DNA of 64,000 bases, taken from Chloroflexota bacterium. GTDB taxonomy: Bacteria; Chloroflexota; FW602-bin22; JACPRP01. The stretch spans positions 27,230 through 91,229 of the forward strand of contig JACQUC010000062.1 in assembly GCA_016210495.1 (NCBI GenBank). The letters run 5' to 3'. Positions within the stretch are counted from its first letter, which is position 1; the number at the start of each line of letters is the position of its first letter. Made by a program: the position numbers and the translations under genes. Positions 42,430-51,723 of this stretch are shown here, piece by piece. The notes beneath the pieces are model-generated. The model was not told where the DNA came from, made no database searches, and worked only from the letters and a program-made list of their open reading frames with translations.

Positions 42430-45018
42430 CTACCGCCCAACCGTGATCTCCTCAAGCAGCACTCGATCCCCAAGGCGTCGACCTGTGGAATCCTGGACCT
42501 CCAGTCGTTTCAGGTCCGGCCACGTGTACATTCCCACCACGACGCGGAATCGACCTGGCTGGGCATCGACGGGGACGGCAAGCTCGTGCTCGTCCCTCAC
42601 CACCTCATCCCTGTCCCATAGTGAAGTAGGATACCTGCCCCCCACAGGCTGCGAGTCTCGCTGGGCCAGCACCCTCTCGCCGCCGTCGATCAGGTGCACG
42701 AACACGGTATAGTCTCTCTCCATTTCCTCGAGCGCACGCCAGTAAAGAGTGAGGCGCACCCTGTCCCAGGCGCGGATGTGTTCTGGTTCCAGGGTGTAGC
42801 TTTCGAGCATCGCTCCCGAACCCAGTCGCGCCTGCACACGATGTCCAGGGGGCGTCACTGCTCGACTGTCCCCCGCTGAAGGCGAGGACACCTTGAACGG
42901 CCCGAGCCTCACGGATGAGCCCAGGGGCTTCCGCTCTCCGTCGTAGGCGGCCGCTCGCTCCAGCGTGCGCCGGTCGTAGAACCCTGTCTCTAGCCAGTGC
43001 TGACCCATTGGCGCATCCGTTGAGATCAAGACGTCGTGCCACGTGACAAACTCCTCACCCGCCTGCCATTCGCTGCTTGGGTAGCTGGCGACGTCCTCGC
43101 CGCCATGCTGGTGACCATCGGCGTCCACGATGTGCGCAAAAAGCACGAAGTCGGCGCGCGGCTCCGGAAAGCTTCGCTCGACTCCCCACAGCAACGCCAC
43201 TTTCGCGCTGCCACCGGGGGACGCCCTTGGCGTGATTTGGAAGCCCCGCAGCCTGATGCCGTTGTCGAAGAAGACCTCGACCGGTCTGAACTCTGCTGCC
43301 CGGCCTACGGCGAAACCGTCTTCGCGCGGGATGCTGAACAACTGAAAGGACTGTCTCTTGCCGGGCAACTCGACGGCATCGAGGAGGTTTGTCGACGCGC
43401 GGGCGTTTAGGAATGCGCCCGCGGCTTCGTCGGGCTTCATGACTAGATAGAGGTTGTGGCTGGCACTCGGAGTGTAGGCGAGAGCGCCGCGCTCGTCAAA
43501 ACGCTTGATTTCTCTGCGGTAATCTAGCAGATAGTCGAAGGCGGGTGAGTACGTGCCGTGAGATGCCACATAAGCCGCTGCGTCCCCATACTGATCGACA
43601 AGACGCTTGAACCGATCGGCGGCCTCCTTTTGGTGCCTGAGAGGTATGCCGTAGCCAATCTGCACGTCGTACTCCTGAATGAACGCCGTGAACGCGTTGA
43701 ACAGAAACACCTGCGCGGCCGCGATCGTCGCAACCAGCGCGAGAACGATGGGGGCCAGGATGGGGAATGGGGGCTGGGGGTCGGGCGCCCCGTCGTAGGG
43801 GCGTCCCGAGACGGGATCCCGATTCCATCGGGAGACGTCTCTGTCCGCCCTGGGTGGGGCGGGGCGCTGCCGCATTTCGCGCCAAAAACCAGCTAACCCG
43901 CTGAACCTTCGTTTCAAGGCTCCCCAGCCCACATCCATCATGTCGACGAGCAGTATCCCAATGGCTACGAACGGCATCGGAAACAGGACGATCAAATAGT
44001 GCAGTTGCATGTCGTAGCTGCGTCTCACATAGAACACCACCGGCAGTATTAGCCAGAGGAGCAGCAAGACGTATCGGGCGCTGTCTTGCCAGCCACCCGA
44101 CTTGATAGCCCGCAGCGATTTCCAGACCAAATAGACGACGCCAGCGACGAAAAGCCATCCCTCCAGTGTGTTCACCCACATAACTGAAGACACGCGGGCT
44201 ACGAATTCGTGCAGCGAGGGCGGTGTGAGGGCAACGTAGCCGGGCGAGCCTATCAGCTCGAACGCAAGCCTGGCCGGCTCCAAATCGAAGGTGCCCCTCT
44301 GGCCCGCCACCTGCCTGATCGCTTCGACATTCGGCAAGCCGTTCTTTGTCTCCCAATAGAGGTATGGGCCAGAGGCAAGGAGAAACAGGGCGGCACCGAG
44401 CGCCCAGTGCGTGAGCTTCATTCCCGTGCGATAGACGACCGGCACCACGATCAGCAGCAGAGCGAAGGCCACGGTTGCCAGGTGAAACTGTATTGATATC
44501 GACAGCCAAAGGAAGGCCAGGGCGATGCGCCACGGCCTGCGCTGTGCGGTCGCCGAGAAGAGCGCTGAGAAGAACAGGATGACGAAAAGCGGCAAGACGT
44601 CTTGCGACCAAATCTTGCGAGAAAAGGCCACGGCCCACGGACTGGTGGCGAATAGCAGAGAGCCCAACAGCGCTACCCGCCGGCCAAAGTGGTCACTCAT
44701 AAGCTTGAAGCCGAGAGCAACGGCCAGAACGTTGAGCAGGGCGACGAAACCGGTCGCCAGCACCGGATCACGCGTCACTGCCAAAGGAATCGCCATAAGC
44801 AAGACGAACGCTGGCCCGTTGAAGACGCCCACAGACGACTTAAGGCCGACCAGCGGGAGCCGCCCGTTCTCGACGTGCCAGCGTGCTATCCCCGCCACCG
44901 CGGCCTCGTCGGATTTGAATTCGGCGAGGTCAATGCCTTGCAGGCGCATGTATGCCGCCAGCAGAATGATGGCAGCAACGGGCAGGAGGGACAACGTTGT
45001 ACTACTCAGGCGGCACAA
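42430..45018 (-). CDS. GT39-like membrane glycosyltransferase with C-terminal beta-sandwich modules
   Basis: 862 residues. The N-terminal ~420 residues hold ~11-12 TM helices and the GT-C acidic loop (LAEFKSDEAAVAGIARWHV). A Pro/Arg/Asp-rich loop (~385-420) is encoded by a hairpin repeat. The C-terminal ~300 residues contain two copies of a ~100-residue beta-sandwich module marked by LLWGVE..FVLFAHIVD..W..GEE and TLYWRAL..YTVFVHLID..W..DEVVRDEHEL. Such modules occur in Chloroflexota GT39 proteins and may bind glycans. The TTG start at 45018 overlaps the upstream gene stop (45002), giving coupled expression. Substrate unknown. Confidence 0.78.
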   Translation of the reverse strand: MCRLSSTTLSLLPVAAIILLAAYMRLQGIDLAEFKSDEAAVAGIARWHVENGRLPLVGLKSSVGVFNGPAFVLLMAIPLAVTRDPVLATGFVALLNVLAVALGFKLMSDHFGRRVALLGSLLFATSPWAVAFSRKIWSQDVLPLFVILFFSALFSATAQRRPWRIALAFLWLSISIQFHLATVAFALLLIVVPVVYRTGMKLTHWALGAALFLLASGPYLYWETKNGLPNVEAIRQVAGQRGTFDLEPARLAFELIGSPGYVALTPPSLHEFVARVSSVMWVNTLEGWLFVAGVVYLVWKSLRAIKSGGWQDSARYVLLLLWLILPVVFYVRRSYDMQLHYLIVLFPMPFVAIGILLVDMMDVGWGALKRRFSGLAGFWREMRQRPAPPRADRDVSRWNRDPVSGRPYDGAPDPQPPFPILAPIVLALVATIAAAQVFLFNAFTAFIQEYDVQIGYGIPLRHQKEAADRFKRLVDQYGDAAAYVASHGTYSPAFDYLLDYRREIKRFDERGALAYTPSASHNLYLVMKPDEAAGAFLNARASTNLLDAVELPGKRQSFQLFSIPREDGFAVGRAAEFRPVEVFFDNGIRLRGFQITPRASPGGSAKVALLWGVERSFPEPRADFVLFAHIVDADGHQHGGEDVASYPSSEWQAGEEFVTWHDVLISTDAPMGQHWLETGFYDRRTLERAAAYDGERKPLGSSVRLGPFKVSSPSAGDSRAVTPPGHRVQARLGSGAMLESYTLEPEHIRAWDRVRLTLYWRALEEMERDYTVFVHLIDGGERVLAQRDSQPVGGRYPTSLWDRDEVVRDEHELAVPVDAQPGRFRVVVGMYTWPDLKRLEVQDSTGRRLGDRVLLEEITVGR
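43795..43850. repeat. GTAGGGG hairpin repeat inside a coding region
   Basis: GTAGGGGCGTCCC opening, with nested arms around ATCCCGATTCCATCGGGA, ending CTGTCCGCCC like the copies at 33457 and 55590. It is read in frame in the GT39 gene as a Pro/Arg/Asp-rich loop. Confidence 0.65.
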
Positions 45019-48000
45019 CTATGATTGGCTCCCTTACGAGAATTGCGTTCTCACTGGCCCGCGGCCCTGTGTCGAGCACGGCAAGCCGCTCGCCGGTGCG
45101 AGGATCGTAGAACCCCATCTCCAGGCGATAGTCGCCGGGTGCCGCGTCGGGCGGTATTTGAAGCTCATGCTCGTCCCTTACAGTCTCACCAACAGCCCAA
45201 CCGGTGGTTGGGCGCGTGCCCTTGAGGGGCACGTCGTCTTGCTGTGCCACCACTATATTGCCCTCTCCCAGCAGATGGACGAAGAGCGTGTAGCTCTGAT
45301 TCATCTGCTCCCAAGCACGCCAGTAGGTGGAAAGTCTAAGCTTTGTCCCGGGCGCGATGCGCACTGGCCATACATCGTAGCCAAGGAAAACGATTGTGCG
45401 GCCAAGATCCACCTCATATGGATGCTCTGGCATTGGCGACGCGAACGATCTTTCGGGATGGCTAACCCGGATGGCTCCGAGGTCCACAGATGTCTTAGAC
45501 AGGTCTCCGGTAGAGCTTGCAAGGCGGGCTCGGAGGTGGTAGGCACCGGCCGGCAACTGGTTGGAAAGCAGCAAGCTCTGGTAATCCTTGATAACTTCGC
45601 CTGCATCCCAGGCGTCGGTGCGATACCCGGTGGCCCCAACGGGCCGCCGTGTTTCCAACACCGCCGCGCCCGACGCGTCCAGAAGCTGGAAGACGACGTC
45701 GTATCTGTCAACTGGCCTTCGCCGGGCCTGCCAAAGCAGACTGACGTCAACTGCCTCTCCTGCCTGAGCCTCGGTTCTGCTGCTGGCCCACTCCAGCAGG
45801 GAAAGGTCGTCGTTTAGAGCGTAGGTCGAGCGAGCGGGAAGCGCTTTGAGGGTGCGAGCGATTTCTCCGAGAGCAGCCCTTAGCACGACGACGCGCCCGA
45901 TCTGTACCTCTTCCTGGCCTGTGCCATCGGGCCTGATCGTGTTGCCGGACTCGGGGGAGTAAAGGCGTACCCGCACCTCGTAGGTGCCAGGAGGTGTCCC
46001 GAGTGGGATCGGAAGAAGATAGCTGTCGGTGAGATACTCGCCTGGGCTCCAGCGCGACGTAGCGTAGTGAGGGATGAGTGGATAGCGGTCGATCTGGGAC
46101 CAGATTCGCCCCGATCCATCCTGGAGGTAGGTGACCAGACGATAGTCCTCGGGCGCCTTCGCCAGACTATGCCAGTACAGCCTGACCTTCATCTGGCTCG
46201 CCGTCCTGGCCGTCTGGGGTAGGGCGTAGCCCGTGAGGGCGATTTTTCCACCGAACAGCGCCTGGAGCTTGTTTGGGACGTCGGGCGCGCGGTAGTTTGG
46301 ACGCGGTTCCAGGAAGTAGTAGCGTATTCTGCCTCCTGGGTACCACCTTTCGTCGAGCAGAAGCCCGTGATCGTCAAACCACCGCCTCACTATCGTCTGC
46401 GGGTCGACCAACTCCTCGCGGGACAGCACCAGCCACGCCCCTTCCTTTTGATGGGTAACTCTCTCCAGGAAAGCCGGCGTCGCGACCTCGTCGCCAACCT
46501 CCGCCCTTTGCCAGCGAAGCCTACCCTTGTAATAATACTCGAAGGCCGGGTAGATGTGCTCGGCGTTGAGGACGATCGTTTCCTCGGTCGATTCCCTTTC
46601 CGCAATATAGGAGGTGATCGAGCGAAAATCCTCTTTGCCCCGCGATACGGACTGATCTGCCGAGACCACCGCCGACGTGCCGAAGACAAAGAGCAATGTG
46701 AGAACGCCTAGCATGCGGGCGGCGAGCGCGAGCCTGGCGACGCCAAAAGCCAGCAAAAGGAGGTAAGCCGGGAGCACGACGATGTAGTACATTCTTTCCG
46801 ATGCCCTTATGTTCGTGGACAGCGCAATCGTGATCAGATACGAGGACACCGGCGCGATGACCAGATAGAGGAGACACAGGAAGACGCCCTGGGCGGGCAA
46901 CGCGGCCTGTGGCAACCTTCCATGGCTGGCTGATTCCCCTGTGTCGCCACCCTCCCCGCGCAACCTAGCGCTCAGCCACCGACGTAGGGGCGCGGTCTCC
47001 GCGCCCTCCCCGCGCAATCTAGTGCCCAGCCAGCCGCGTAGGGGCGCGGTCTCCGCGCCCTCCCCGCGCCGCGCACCGACCACGGCCGTGATCGCACCCC
47101 AGAGGGCGCCAACCACGATCACGGCCAGAAAGCCCCATTGAGCGGGTTCTAACGAAATCGCCGGCCCGGCGCCGATCTGGCCGAGGTAGACGGTGGGCGC
47201 GAGCGCATCGCCCATTGAGAACGTCAAGTTCAGCTTGCGTGCTACCTCAAGCACACTGATGGGCAGACTGTAATCGTGAGGCGAGCGTTGGAACTGCTGC
47301 GTGACGGCGAGCAGCCAGGGCGAAAACAGGGCCGCTATCGCCGCCTGAAGAGCGATCCACCTCCTGGCGCCGAGCTCGCGACGGGGAAATACTGCGAAGG
47401 CGATGTTCTCGAAGAGGAAGATGAAGAAGCCGTAGTAGTGCGTGAGAAGCATCAGCAGCGAGACCACGACATAGGCCACGGCGGTGCGAACACTCCAGCA
47501 TTCTTGGCACCGGACGAAGAGAACTACCGATGCGATGGCCAGGAGGCACACCAGAGCGTACATGCGAGCTTCGCGCGAGTACCAGATGCTGAGCGGCGAG
47601 ATCGCGAGAAGCGCGGCTGCCATCAAGCCGACGCGTCTGTCGAAGATGCTGGCGCCCAGGCGGGCGATCAAAGGAATCGACAGCGTCCCCGCTGCCACCG
47701 ACACGAACCGCAGGGCGAATTCGCTATCGCCCACCACCGGCAACCAGCCGCTTAGCAGCACATAGTAGAATGGCGGGTGGTTGTCCTCGATCGCCACCTG
47801 GTTGAGCAGGGCAAGGAGGCCGGGCTGCGTAGCGATGTGGAAGCTGAAAGCTTCGTCCAGCCACAGGCTCAGCGTGTCCAGGCCGTGCAGCCGAATCGCG
47901 AAGCCCACGACTACCATGGCGCTGAGCATGGCTCCAAACCAGATGCTTCCACCGGCCGCACTGCCATGCGTATCAGAAACAGCAGCTCGCGACGGGCCGT

Positions 48001-48019
48001 CAGCTAGAAACTTTCTCAC
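45002..48019 (-). CDS. GT39 membrane glycosyltransferase with three C-terminal beta-sandwich modules
   Basis: About 1005 residues. The N-terminal ~430 residues have ~11 TM helices and the GT39 catalytic loop SLWLDEAFSFHIATQPG with the downstream EDNHPPFYYVLL motif. Residues ~330-385 are an inserted loop of 18-residue repeats (GEGAETAPLR...). The C-terminal ~400 residues hold three copies of a ~100-residue beta-sandwich (VRLYWHSL..YRLVTYLQD; VSLLWQAR..YDVVFQLLD; LSTYWRAW..YTLFVHLLG), each ending in a DxxxLxxPxxxPPGxY-like turn. GTG 48019 was chosen because the promoter -10 (48028-48033) lies just before it; GTG 48070 is an alternative. Probably a cell-envelope glycosyltransferase. Confidence 0.8.
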   Translation of the reverse strand: MRKFLADGPSRAAVSDTHGSAAGGSIWFGAMLSAMVVVGFAIRLHGLDTLSLWLDEAFSFHIATQPGLLALLNQVAIEDNHPPFYYVLLSGWLPVVGDSEFALRFVSVAAGTLSIPLIARLGASIFDRRVGLMAAALLAISPLSIWYSREARMYALVCLLAIASVVLFVRCQECWSVRTAVAYVVVSLLMLLTHYYGFFIFLFENIAFAVFPRRELGARRWIALQAAIAALFSPWLLAVTQQFQRSPHDYSLPISVLEVARKLNLTFSMGDALAPTVYLGQIGAGPAISLEPAQWGFLAVIVVGALWGAITAVVGARRGEGAETAPLRGWLGTRLRGEGAETAPLRRWLSARLRGEGGDTGESASHGRLPQAALPAQGVFLCLLYLVIAPVSSYLITIALSTNIRASERMYYIVVLPAYLLLLAFGVARLALAARMLGVLTLLFVFGTSAVVSADQSVSRGKEDFRSITSYIAERESTEETIVLNAEHIYPAFEYYYKGRLRWQRAEVGDEVATPAFLERVTHQKEGAWLVLSREELVDPQTIVRRWFDDHGLLLDERWYPGGRIRYYFLEPRPNYRAPDVPNKLQALFGGKIALTGYALPQTARTASQMKVRLYWHSLAKAPEDYRLVTYLQDGSGRIWSQIDRYPLIPHYATSRWSPGEYLTDSYLLPIPLGTPPGTYEVRVRLYSPESGNTIRPDGTGQEEVQIGRVVVLRAALGEIARTLKALPARSTYALNDDLSLLEWASSRTEAQAGEAVDVSLLWQARRRPVDRYDVVFQLLDASGAAVLETRRPVGATGYRTDAWDAGEVIKDYQSLLLSNQLPAGAYHLRARLASSTGDLSKTSVDLGAIRVSHPERSFASPMPEHPYEVDLGRTIVFLGYDVWPVRIAPGTKLRLSTYWRAWEQMNQSYTLFVHLLGEGNIVVAQQDDVPLKGTRPTTGWAVGETVRDEHELQIPPDAAPGDYRLEMGFYDPRTGERLAVLDTGPRASENAILVREPIIVVPPE
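46951..47070. repeat. 54-bp tandem repeat containing GTAGGGGCGCGG hairpins
   Basis: The unit starts CCTCCCCGCG at 46951, 47005 and 47059, an exact 54-bp period, with about 2.2 copies. Each full unit contains GTAGGGGCGCGGTCTCCGCGCCC-type hairpins (46984-47006 and 47038-47060). Because 54 is a multiple of three, it is translated as an 18-residue repeat in the GT39 protein. Confidence 0.85.
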
Positions 48020-48027
48020 AAAGGCAC

Positions 48028-48056
48028 AGTATATCAGATAGCCGCCGTGGTGATAA
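48028..48056 (-). promoter_or_regulatory. Promoter of the GT39 gene pair
   Basis: TTATCA (48056-48051), a 17-bp spacer and TATACT (48033-48028) with TGA before it, minus strand. Only 8 nt separate the -10 from GTG 48019, so the mRNA is leaderless or nearly so. Confidence 0.6.
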
Positions 48057-48070
48057 TCCCCGCGTGGCAC

Positions 48071-48099
48071 TTGACTTTTGCCCCCTTTGAGACTATCCT
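48071..48099 (+). promoter_or_regulatory. Promoter of the tlyA-nadK-recN unit
   Basis: TTGACT (48071-48076), a 17-bp spacer and TATCCT (48094-48099). The start near 48106 leaves a very short leader holding TGGAG before ATG 48117. Confidence 0.6.
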
Positions 48100-48116
48100 A
48101 TGTTCTGGAGTAAGCG

Positions 48117-48893
48117 ATGGGCAAGGCACGACTGGACTTGCTGCTTGTCCAGCGTGGCCTGGCCGATAGCCGAGCTAGGTCCCAAGCTATGATAATGGCC
48201 GGGGAGGTGCTCGTAAACGGCCGGGTAGCGGACAAGCCCGGTGCTCTGGTGCCCGAGGACGCAGAGATCATCGCCAGGCCCCCGTTTCCTTACGTTAGCC
48301 GGGGAGGCCTGAAGCTGGAAAAGGCGCTCGATCACTTTAGACTGGTGATGAGCGGCCTTGTTGTGATTGACGTCGGCGCATCGACGGGTGGCTTCACCGA
48401 CGCTCTACTGAAGCGTGGAGCAAGGCGGGTCTACGCAATTGATGTCGGATACGGCCAACTGGATTGGCGACTGCGGAACGATCCACGTGTCGTCGTGCGG
48501 GAACGCACGAATATCCGGTATCTGGAGCAACTCCCAGAGATCGCAGACGCGGCCGTGGTCGACGTATCGTTCATCTCGCTAACGGTGGTCTTGCCGGCCA
48601 CGTTCAAGCTTGTCAAGCCCGATGGCTGGGTCATTGCGCTGGTGAAACCGCAGTTCGAGGCAGGCCGCGCGCAGGTCGGCAAGGGCGGCGTCGTCAAGGA
48701 TCCGGCCGTCCATCGCCAGGTGTTAGAGAAGCTGGCAAACTGGGCTGAAGCAAACGGCGTCAAGGTTCTCGGTCTGGTGCCATCACCCATCCTCGGCCCT
48801 GCCGGCAATCGCGAGTTCCTGATCTTGCTGTCGAGAGTCGGCGAAGAGATCGACGTCAGCCGTGGCATCGCCGAGTGCGTTGATCGGAGTTGA
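48117..48893 (+). CDS. tlyA: TlyA family rRNA (cytidine-2'-O)-methyltransferase
   Basis: 258 residues. An S4 RNA-binding domain (~3-65, [20 protein letters not shown] and [12 protein letters not shown]) precedes a Rossmann methyltransferase with the SAM motif [20 protein letters not shown] (~82-101) and [15 protein letters not shown]. In actinobacteria TlyA methylates 16S C1409/23S C1920. It was historically annotated as a hemolysin, but the fold shown is that of an rRNA methyltransferase. First gene of the unit; nadK follows 6 bp after the stop, the conserved tlyA-nadK-recN order. Confidence 0.93.
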   Translation: MGKARLDLLLVQRGLADSRARSQAMIMAGEVLVNGRVADKPGALVPEDAEIIARPPFPYVSRGGLKLEKALDHFRLVMSGLVVIDVGASTGGFTDALLKRGARRVYAIDVGYGQLDWRLRNDPRVVVRERTNIRYLEQLPEIADAAVVDVSFISLTVVLPATFKLVKPDGWVIALVKPQFEAGRAQVGKGGVVKDPAVHRQVLEKLANWAEANGVKVLGLVPSPILGPAGNREFLILLSRVGEEIDVSRGIAECVDRS

Positions 48894-48899
48894 GGCGTT

Positions 48900-49850
48900 T
48901 TGCGAAAAGTAGTCCTTCTCTACAACCCGCGGTTGACCGCGGCGGAGCCGTTCGCCCGGGACCTGGCCCGGCAACTGGAAGCCTCTAGCAGCGTCCAGAC
49001 CGTGGTCGCTTCCGTCTGGGACGAGGACACGGTACGCGCTACCGCCCCGGGTGCGGAGTTCGCGGTGACGCTGGGCGGCGATGGCACCGTGCTGCGTGCA
49101 GCACGATTGGTAGCGCCGCTCGGACTGCCGTTGGTCGGCGTCAACCTGGGGAAGCTAGGCTTTCTCACGGAGCTGGGGCGGCGCGAGGCTGCCCGTAAGT
49201 TACCCATGTTCGTAGGGCAGAACTGTTGGGTGGAAGAGCGCATCCTGCTCTCCGTCCAGGTTGAGCGACGAGCCAAGCTAGCCCAGGGTGACTGGACGTT
49301 TCCTGGCGAGCCGCGCGTCGAGACGTACCTGGCGGTCAACGAGGTGGTGGCCGGCCGTGCCGCTTTAGCCCGCGCCGTGGACATCACGATCACGATCGAC
49401 GACACCCACCTCGCCAACTACATCGCCGACGGCGTGATCGTCTCGACCCCGACCGGCTCGACGGCGTACTCTCTCGCCGCAGGGGGGCCGATCCTGCACC
49501 CTCAATTGGAGAACCTGATTCTTACTCCTATCCTGCCCCATCTGGCGTCGGCTTATCCGCTGGTGTGTCCTCCTGGCGTCGTCATCCGCATCGAGGTCAC
49601 CACCGGCCACCAGGCGGGGCTTACCATCGACGGACAGATCGAAGGCCCTCTGTACAACGGCGACTTGTTAGAGCTGAGGGCTGCGCCGCAACGGGTTCGC
49701 TTCCTCAGGGCCCAGGTGCCAACCTACTTTTACCAGACACTGGCAAACCGACTGCGCAGGGAATCGCAGCATGACCTCACCGATGCAAGCGAAGAGCGCG
49801 TGTCCAGAGACCTGGGCGATGTCGCCAGGTCGCAGGGCAGAGCTCGCTAG
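48900..49850 (+). CDS. nadK: NAD kinase
   Basis: 316 residues, TTG start. The catalytic GGDGT motif is at 59-63 with Asp61 as base; LAVNEVV and the Gly-rich TPTGSTAYSLAAGGP are intact. It phosphorylates NAD+ to NADP+. The final ~35 residues (NRLRRESQHDLTDASEERV...) extend beyond the usual C-terminus and are hydrophilic. It sits between tlyA (6 bp) and recN (13 bp), the order conserved in many bacteria. Confidence 0.95.
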   Translation: MRKVVLLYNPRLTAAEPFARDLARQLEASSSVQTVVASVWDEDTVRATAPGAEFAVTLGGDGTVLRAARLVAPLGLPLVGVNLGKLGFLTELGRREAARKLPMFVGQNCWVEERILLSVQVERRAKLAQGDWTFPGEPRVETYLAVNEVVAGRAALARAVDITITIDDTHLANYIADGVIVSTPTGSTAYSLAAGGPILHPQLENLILTPILPHLASAYPLVCPPGVVIRIEVTTGHQAGLTIDGQIEGPLYNGDLLELRAAPQRVRFLRAQVPTYFYQTLANRLRRESQHDLTDASEERVSRDLGDVARSQGRAR

Positions 49851-49863
49851 AGGAAAGAGTAGA

Positions 49864-51711
49864 TTGCTGCTCGAACTCAGTATCAGAGATCTCGCCATTA
49901 TCGACCATCTGAATGTGCGCCTCGAAACCGGCCTGAATGTCCTGACGGGCGAGACCGGTGCCGGCAAGTCGATAGTTATCGACGCCGTAAGCGCCTTGCT
50001 GGGTGGAAGGTGCGACACAGAGATGGTGCGCGACGGCGCCGAGCGGGCGAGGGTGGAGGGCATTTTTGCGTTGCCCAATGCCAAAAACCCTGATTCCTCG
50101 CCCGTAAGGGCCTGTCTTCAGGAATACGGTCTGGACGATGGCGAGGATTCCGTTATTCTTAGCCGGGAGATCGCGCGCTCCGGACGCACCATCGGCCGAA
50201 TAAACGGCCGCGCGGTGCCCGTCAACGTGCTGCAACAGGTCGCACGAGAGCTTGTCGACATTCACGGCCAGAGTGAGCACCTCTCGCTGCTTCGCGTGCC
50301 CCGACACGTGGACCTGCTCGACGAATACTCCGGGCTGATGGGTGCCAGGGCTGAGGTGGCCAGCAAAGTGTCGCGCTGGCGCGAGATCAAGAGGCAATTG
50401 CAAATCCTGCTGAAAGACGAGCGGGAGATAGCCCGGCGCCTGGACCTGTTGCGCTTCCAGGTGGACGAGATCCGGTCGGCCGCCCTTCGCGTCGACGAGG
50501 AACAGGAACTCGAGAGCGGGCGCAGGGTCCTGGCCAACGCCGAGACCCTGATTGCGGCAGCCAACCAGGCCTACACCGCTCTGTACGAGGGCCAGGGCCG
50601 CCGACAGCCGGTCATCGAATTGCTCGGCGAAGCGCACGCGAGGCTGGCGGAGATTGCTGCGCTGGATCAGAGTATGCAAGACTCCGCTGGTACAGCCGAG
50701 ACCCTTCTCTATCAGATGGAGGACCTGTCGCGCTCCATCCGTGCCTACCGGGACCGCGTGGAGTACGACCCCGCCAGGCTACAGGAAATTGAGGAACGGC
50801 TAGACCTCATTAGCAGGCTCAAGCGCAAATACGGCAGTTCCGTTGCGGAGGTGCTGAAGTTCGGGCAAGAGGCCGCCGTGGAGCTGGATTCGCTGGCCCA
50901 TTCGGAGGAGAGAGTTGGCGAACTGCAGGAGCAAGAGGCTGGCCTGCTGCGCGAGATCGCCGAGCTGGCCGAAGCCTTGTCACGAGCGCGTCGCGAGGCT
51001 GGGCATAGTCTCGCGCAAGCTATGGAACGTGAGCTTGCCGACCTGAATATGTCCGGCGCCAGCTTCTATGTCGCCGTCGAGCAAGTCGAAGGCTCCGCCG
51101 GCGTGCGTTTGCCAGATGGACGGTGCTGCTCGTTCGACGCGACGGGCATCGACAAGGTAGAGTTCCGCATCGCCCCAAACCCAGGCGAGTCCCTAAGGCC
51201 GCTGGCGAAGATCGCGTCTGGTGGTGAGACGGCCCGACTGATGCTGGCCCTCAAGACGATTCTCTCACGGGTTGACCCCGTGCCCACGCTGATCTTCGAT
51301 GAGATCGACCAAGGTATCGGCGGCAGAAGTGGGCAGATGATAGGCCGGAAGCTGTGCAGCCTTGCCTTCGAGCATCAGGTGATTTGCGTCACGCACCTCC
51401 CGCAGATTACCTGCTTCGGCGATGCCCATTTCAGCGTGTCCAAGCGCTCCTCCGAGGACCGCACTACCGTGTGTATTCTGCACCTCGCAGACGGCGAGCG
51501 CGTCGACGAGCTGGCGGCCATGCTCGGCGGCCCCGTAGACAGCCAGGGTGCCAGGCAGAACGCACTGGAAATGCTCGCCGGCGCCCGCACCTGGAAGAAC
51601 CGGGCTGCACAACCTCCAGTCCCTTCTCCCTCTCAGAGACAGCAACCCCAGTCCTCTTTCCCTCTGGGAGAGAGCAAACCCCAGTCCCCTCTCCCTCTGG
51701 GAGAGGGTTAG
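49864..51711 (+). CDS. recN: DNA repair protein RecN
   Basis: A 615-residue SMC-like ATPase. Walker A GETGAGKSIVIDAVSALLGG (~25-44), ABC signature region SGGETARLMLALKTILS and Walker B TLIFDEIDQGIGG flank a long coiled-coil arm. RecN aggregates DNA ends in double-strand break repair. TTG 49864 follows AGAGGAAAG; the in-frame ATG at 49771 is inside nadK. The last ~35 residues (PVPSPSQRQQPQSSFPL...) are encoded by a CCAGTCCC-type repeat that also supplies the stop codon, an unusual acquired tail. Confidence 0.93.
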   Translation: MLLELSIRDLAIIDHLNVRLETGLNVLTGETGAGKSIVIDAVSALLGGRCDTEMVRDGAERARVEGIFALPNAKNPDSSPVRACLQEYGLDDGEDSVILSREIARSGRTIGRINGRAVPVNVLQQVARELVDIHGQSEHLSLLRVPRHVDLLDEYSGLMGARAEVASKVSRWREIKRQLQILLKDEREIARRLDLLRFQVDEIRSAALRVDEEQELESGRRVLANAETLIAAANQAYTALYEGQGRRQPVIELLGEAHARLAEIAALDQSMQDSAGTAETLLYQMEDLSRSIRAYRDRVEYDPARLQEIEERLDLISRLKRKYGSSVAEVLKFGQEAAVELDSLAHSEERVGELQEQEAGLLREIAELAEALSRARREAGHSLAQAMERELADLNMSGASFYVAVEQVEGSAGVRLPDGRCCSFDATGIDKVEFRIAPNPGESLRPLAKIASGGETARLMLALKTILSRVDPVPTLIFDEIDQGIGGRSGQMIGRKLCSLAFEHQVICVTHLPQITCFGDAHFSVSKRSSEDRTTVCILHLADGERVDELAAMLGGPVDSQGARQNALEMLAGARTWKNRAAQPPVPSPSQRQQPQSSFPLGESKPQSPLPLGEG

Positions 51712-51717
51712 GGTGAG
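51616..51717. repeat. Triplicated CTCCCTCTGGGAGAGGG hairpin repeat
   Basis: Units begin CCAGTCC at 51616, 51648 and 51681 (periods 32 and 33 bp). The last has perfect 9-bp arms, CCCTCTCCC (51687-51695) and GGGAGAGGG (51699-51707), followed by TTAGGGTGAGGG. It covers the 3' end of recN and the 12-bp gap before the peptidase gene. Confidence 0.8.
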
Positions 51718-51723
51718 GGCGAT

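Noticed and set aside
43496..44638. 380-codon alternative frame inside the GT39 gene
   Set aside because: Same strand but different frame; lacks hydrophobic periodicity and is Arg/Gly-rich, while the other frame gives clear TM helices.
44525..45817. 430-codon plus-strand frame across the GT39 junction
   Set aside because: Covers the opposite strand of two GT39 proteins with clear domain content; no motif of its own.
46951..47070. CRISPR-like tandem repeats
   Set aside because: Period is exactly 54 bp without unique spacers, there are about two copies, they lie in frame in a coding region and no cas genes are present.
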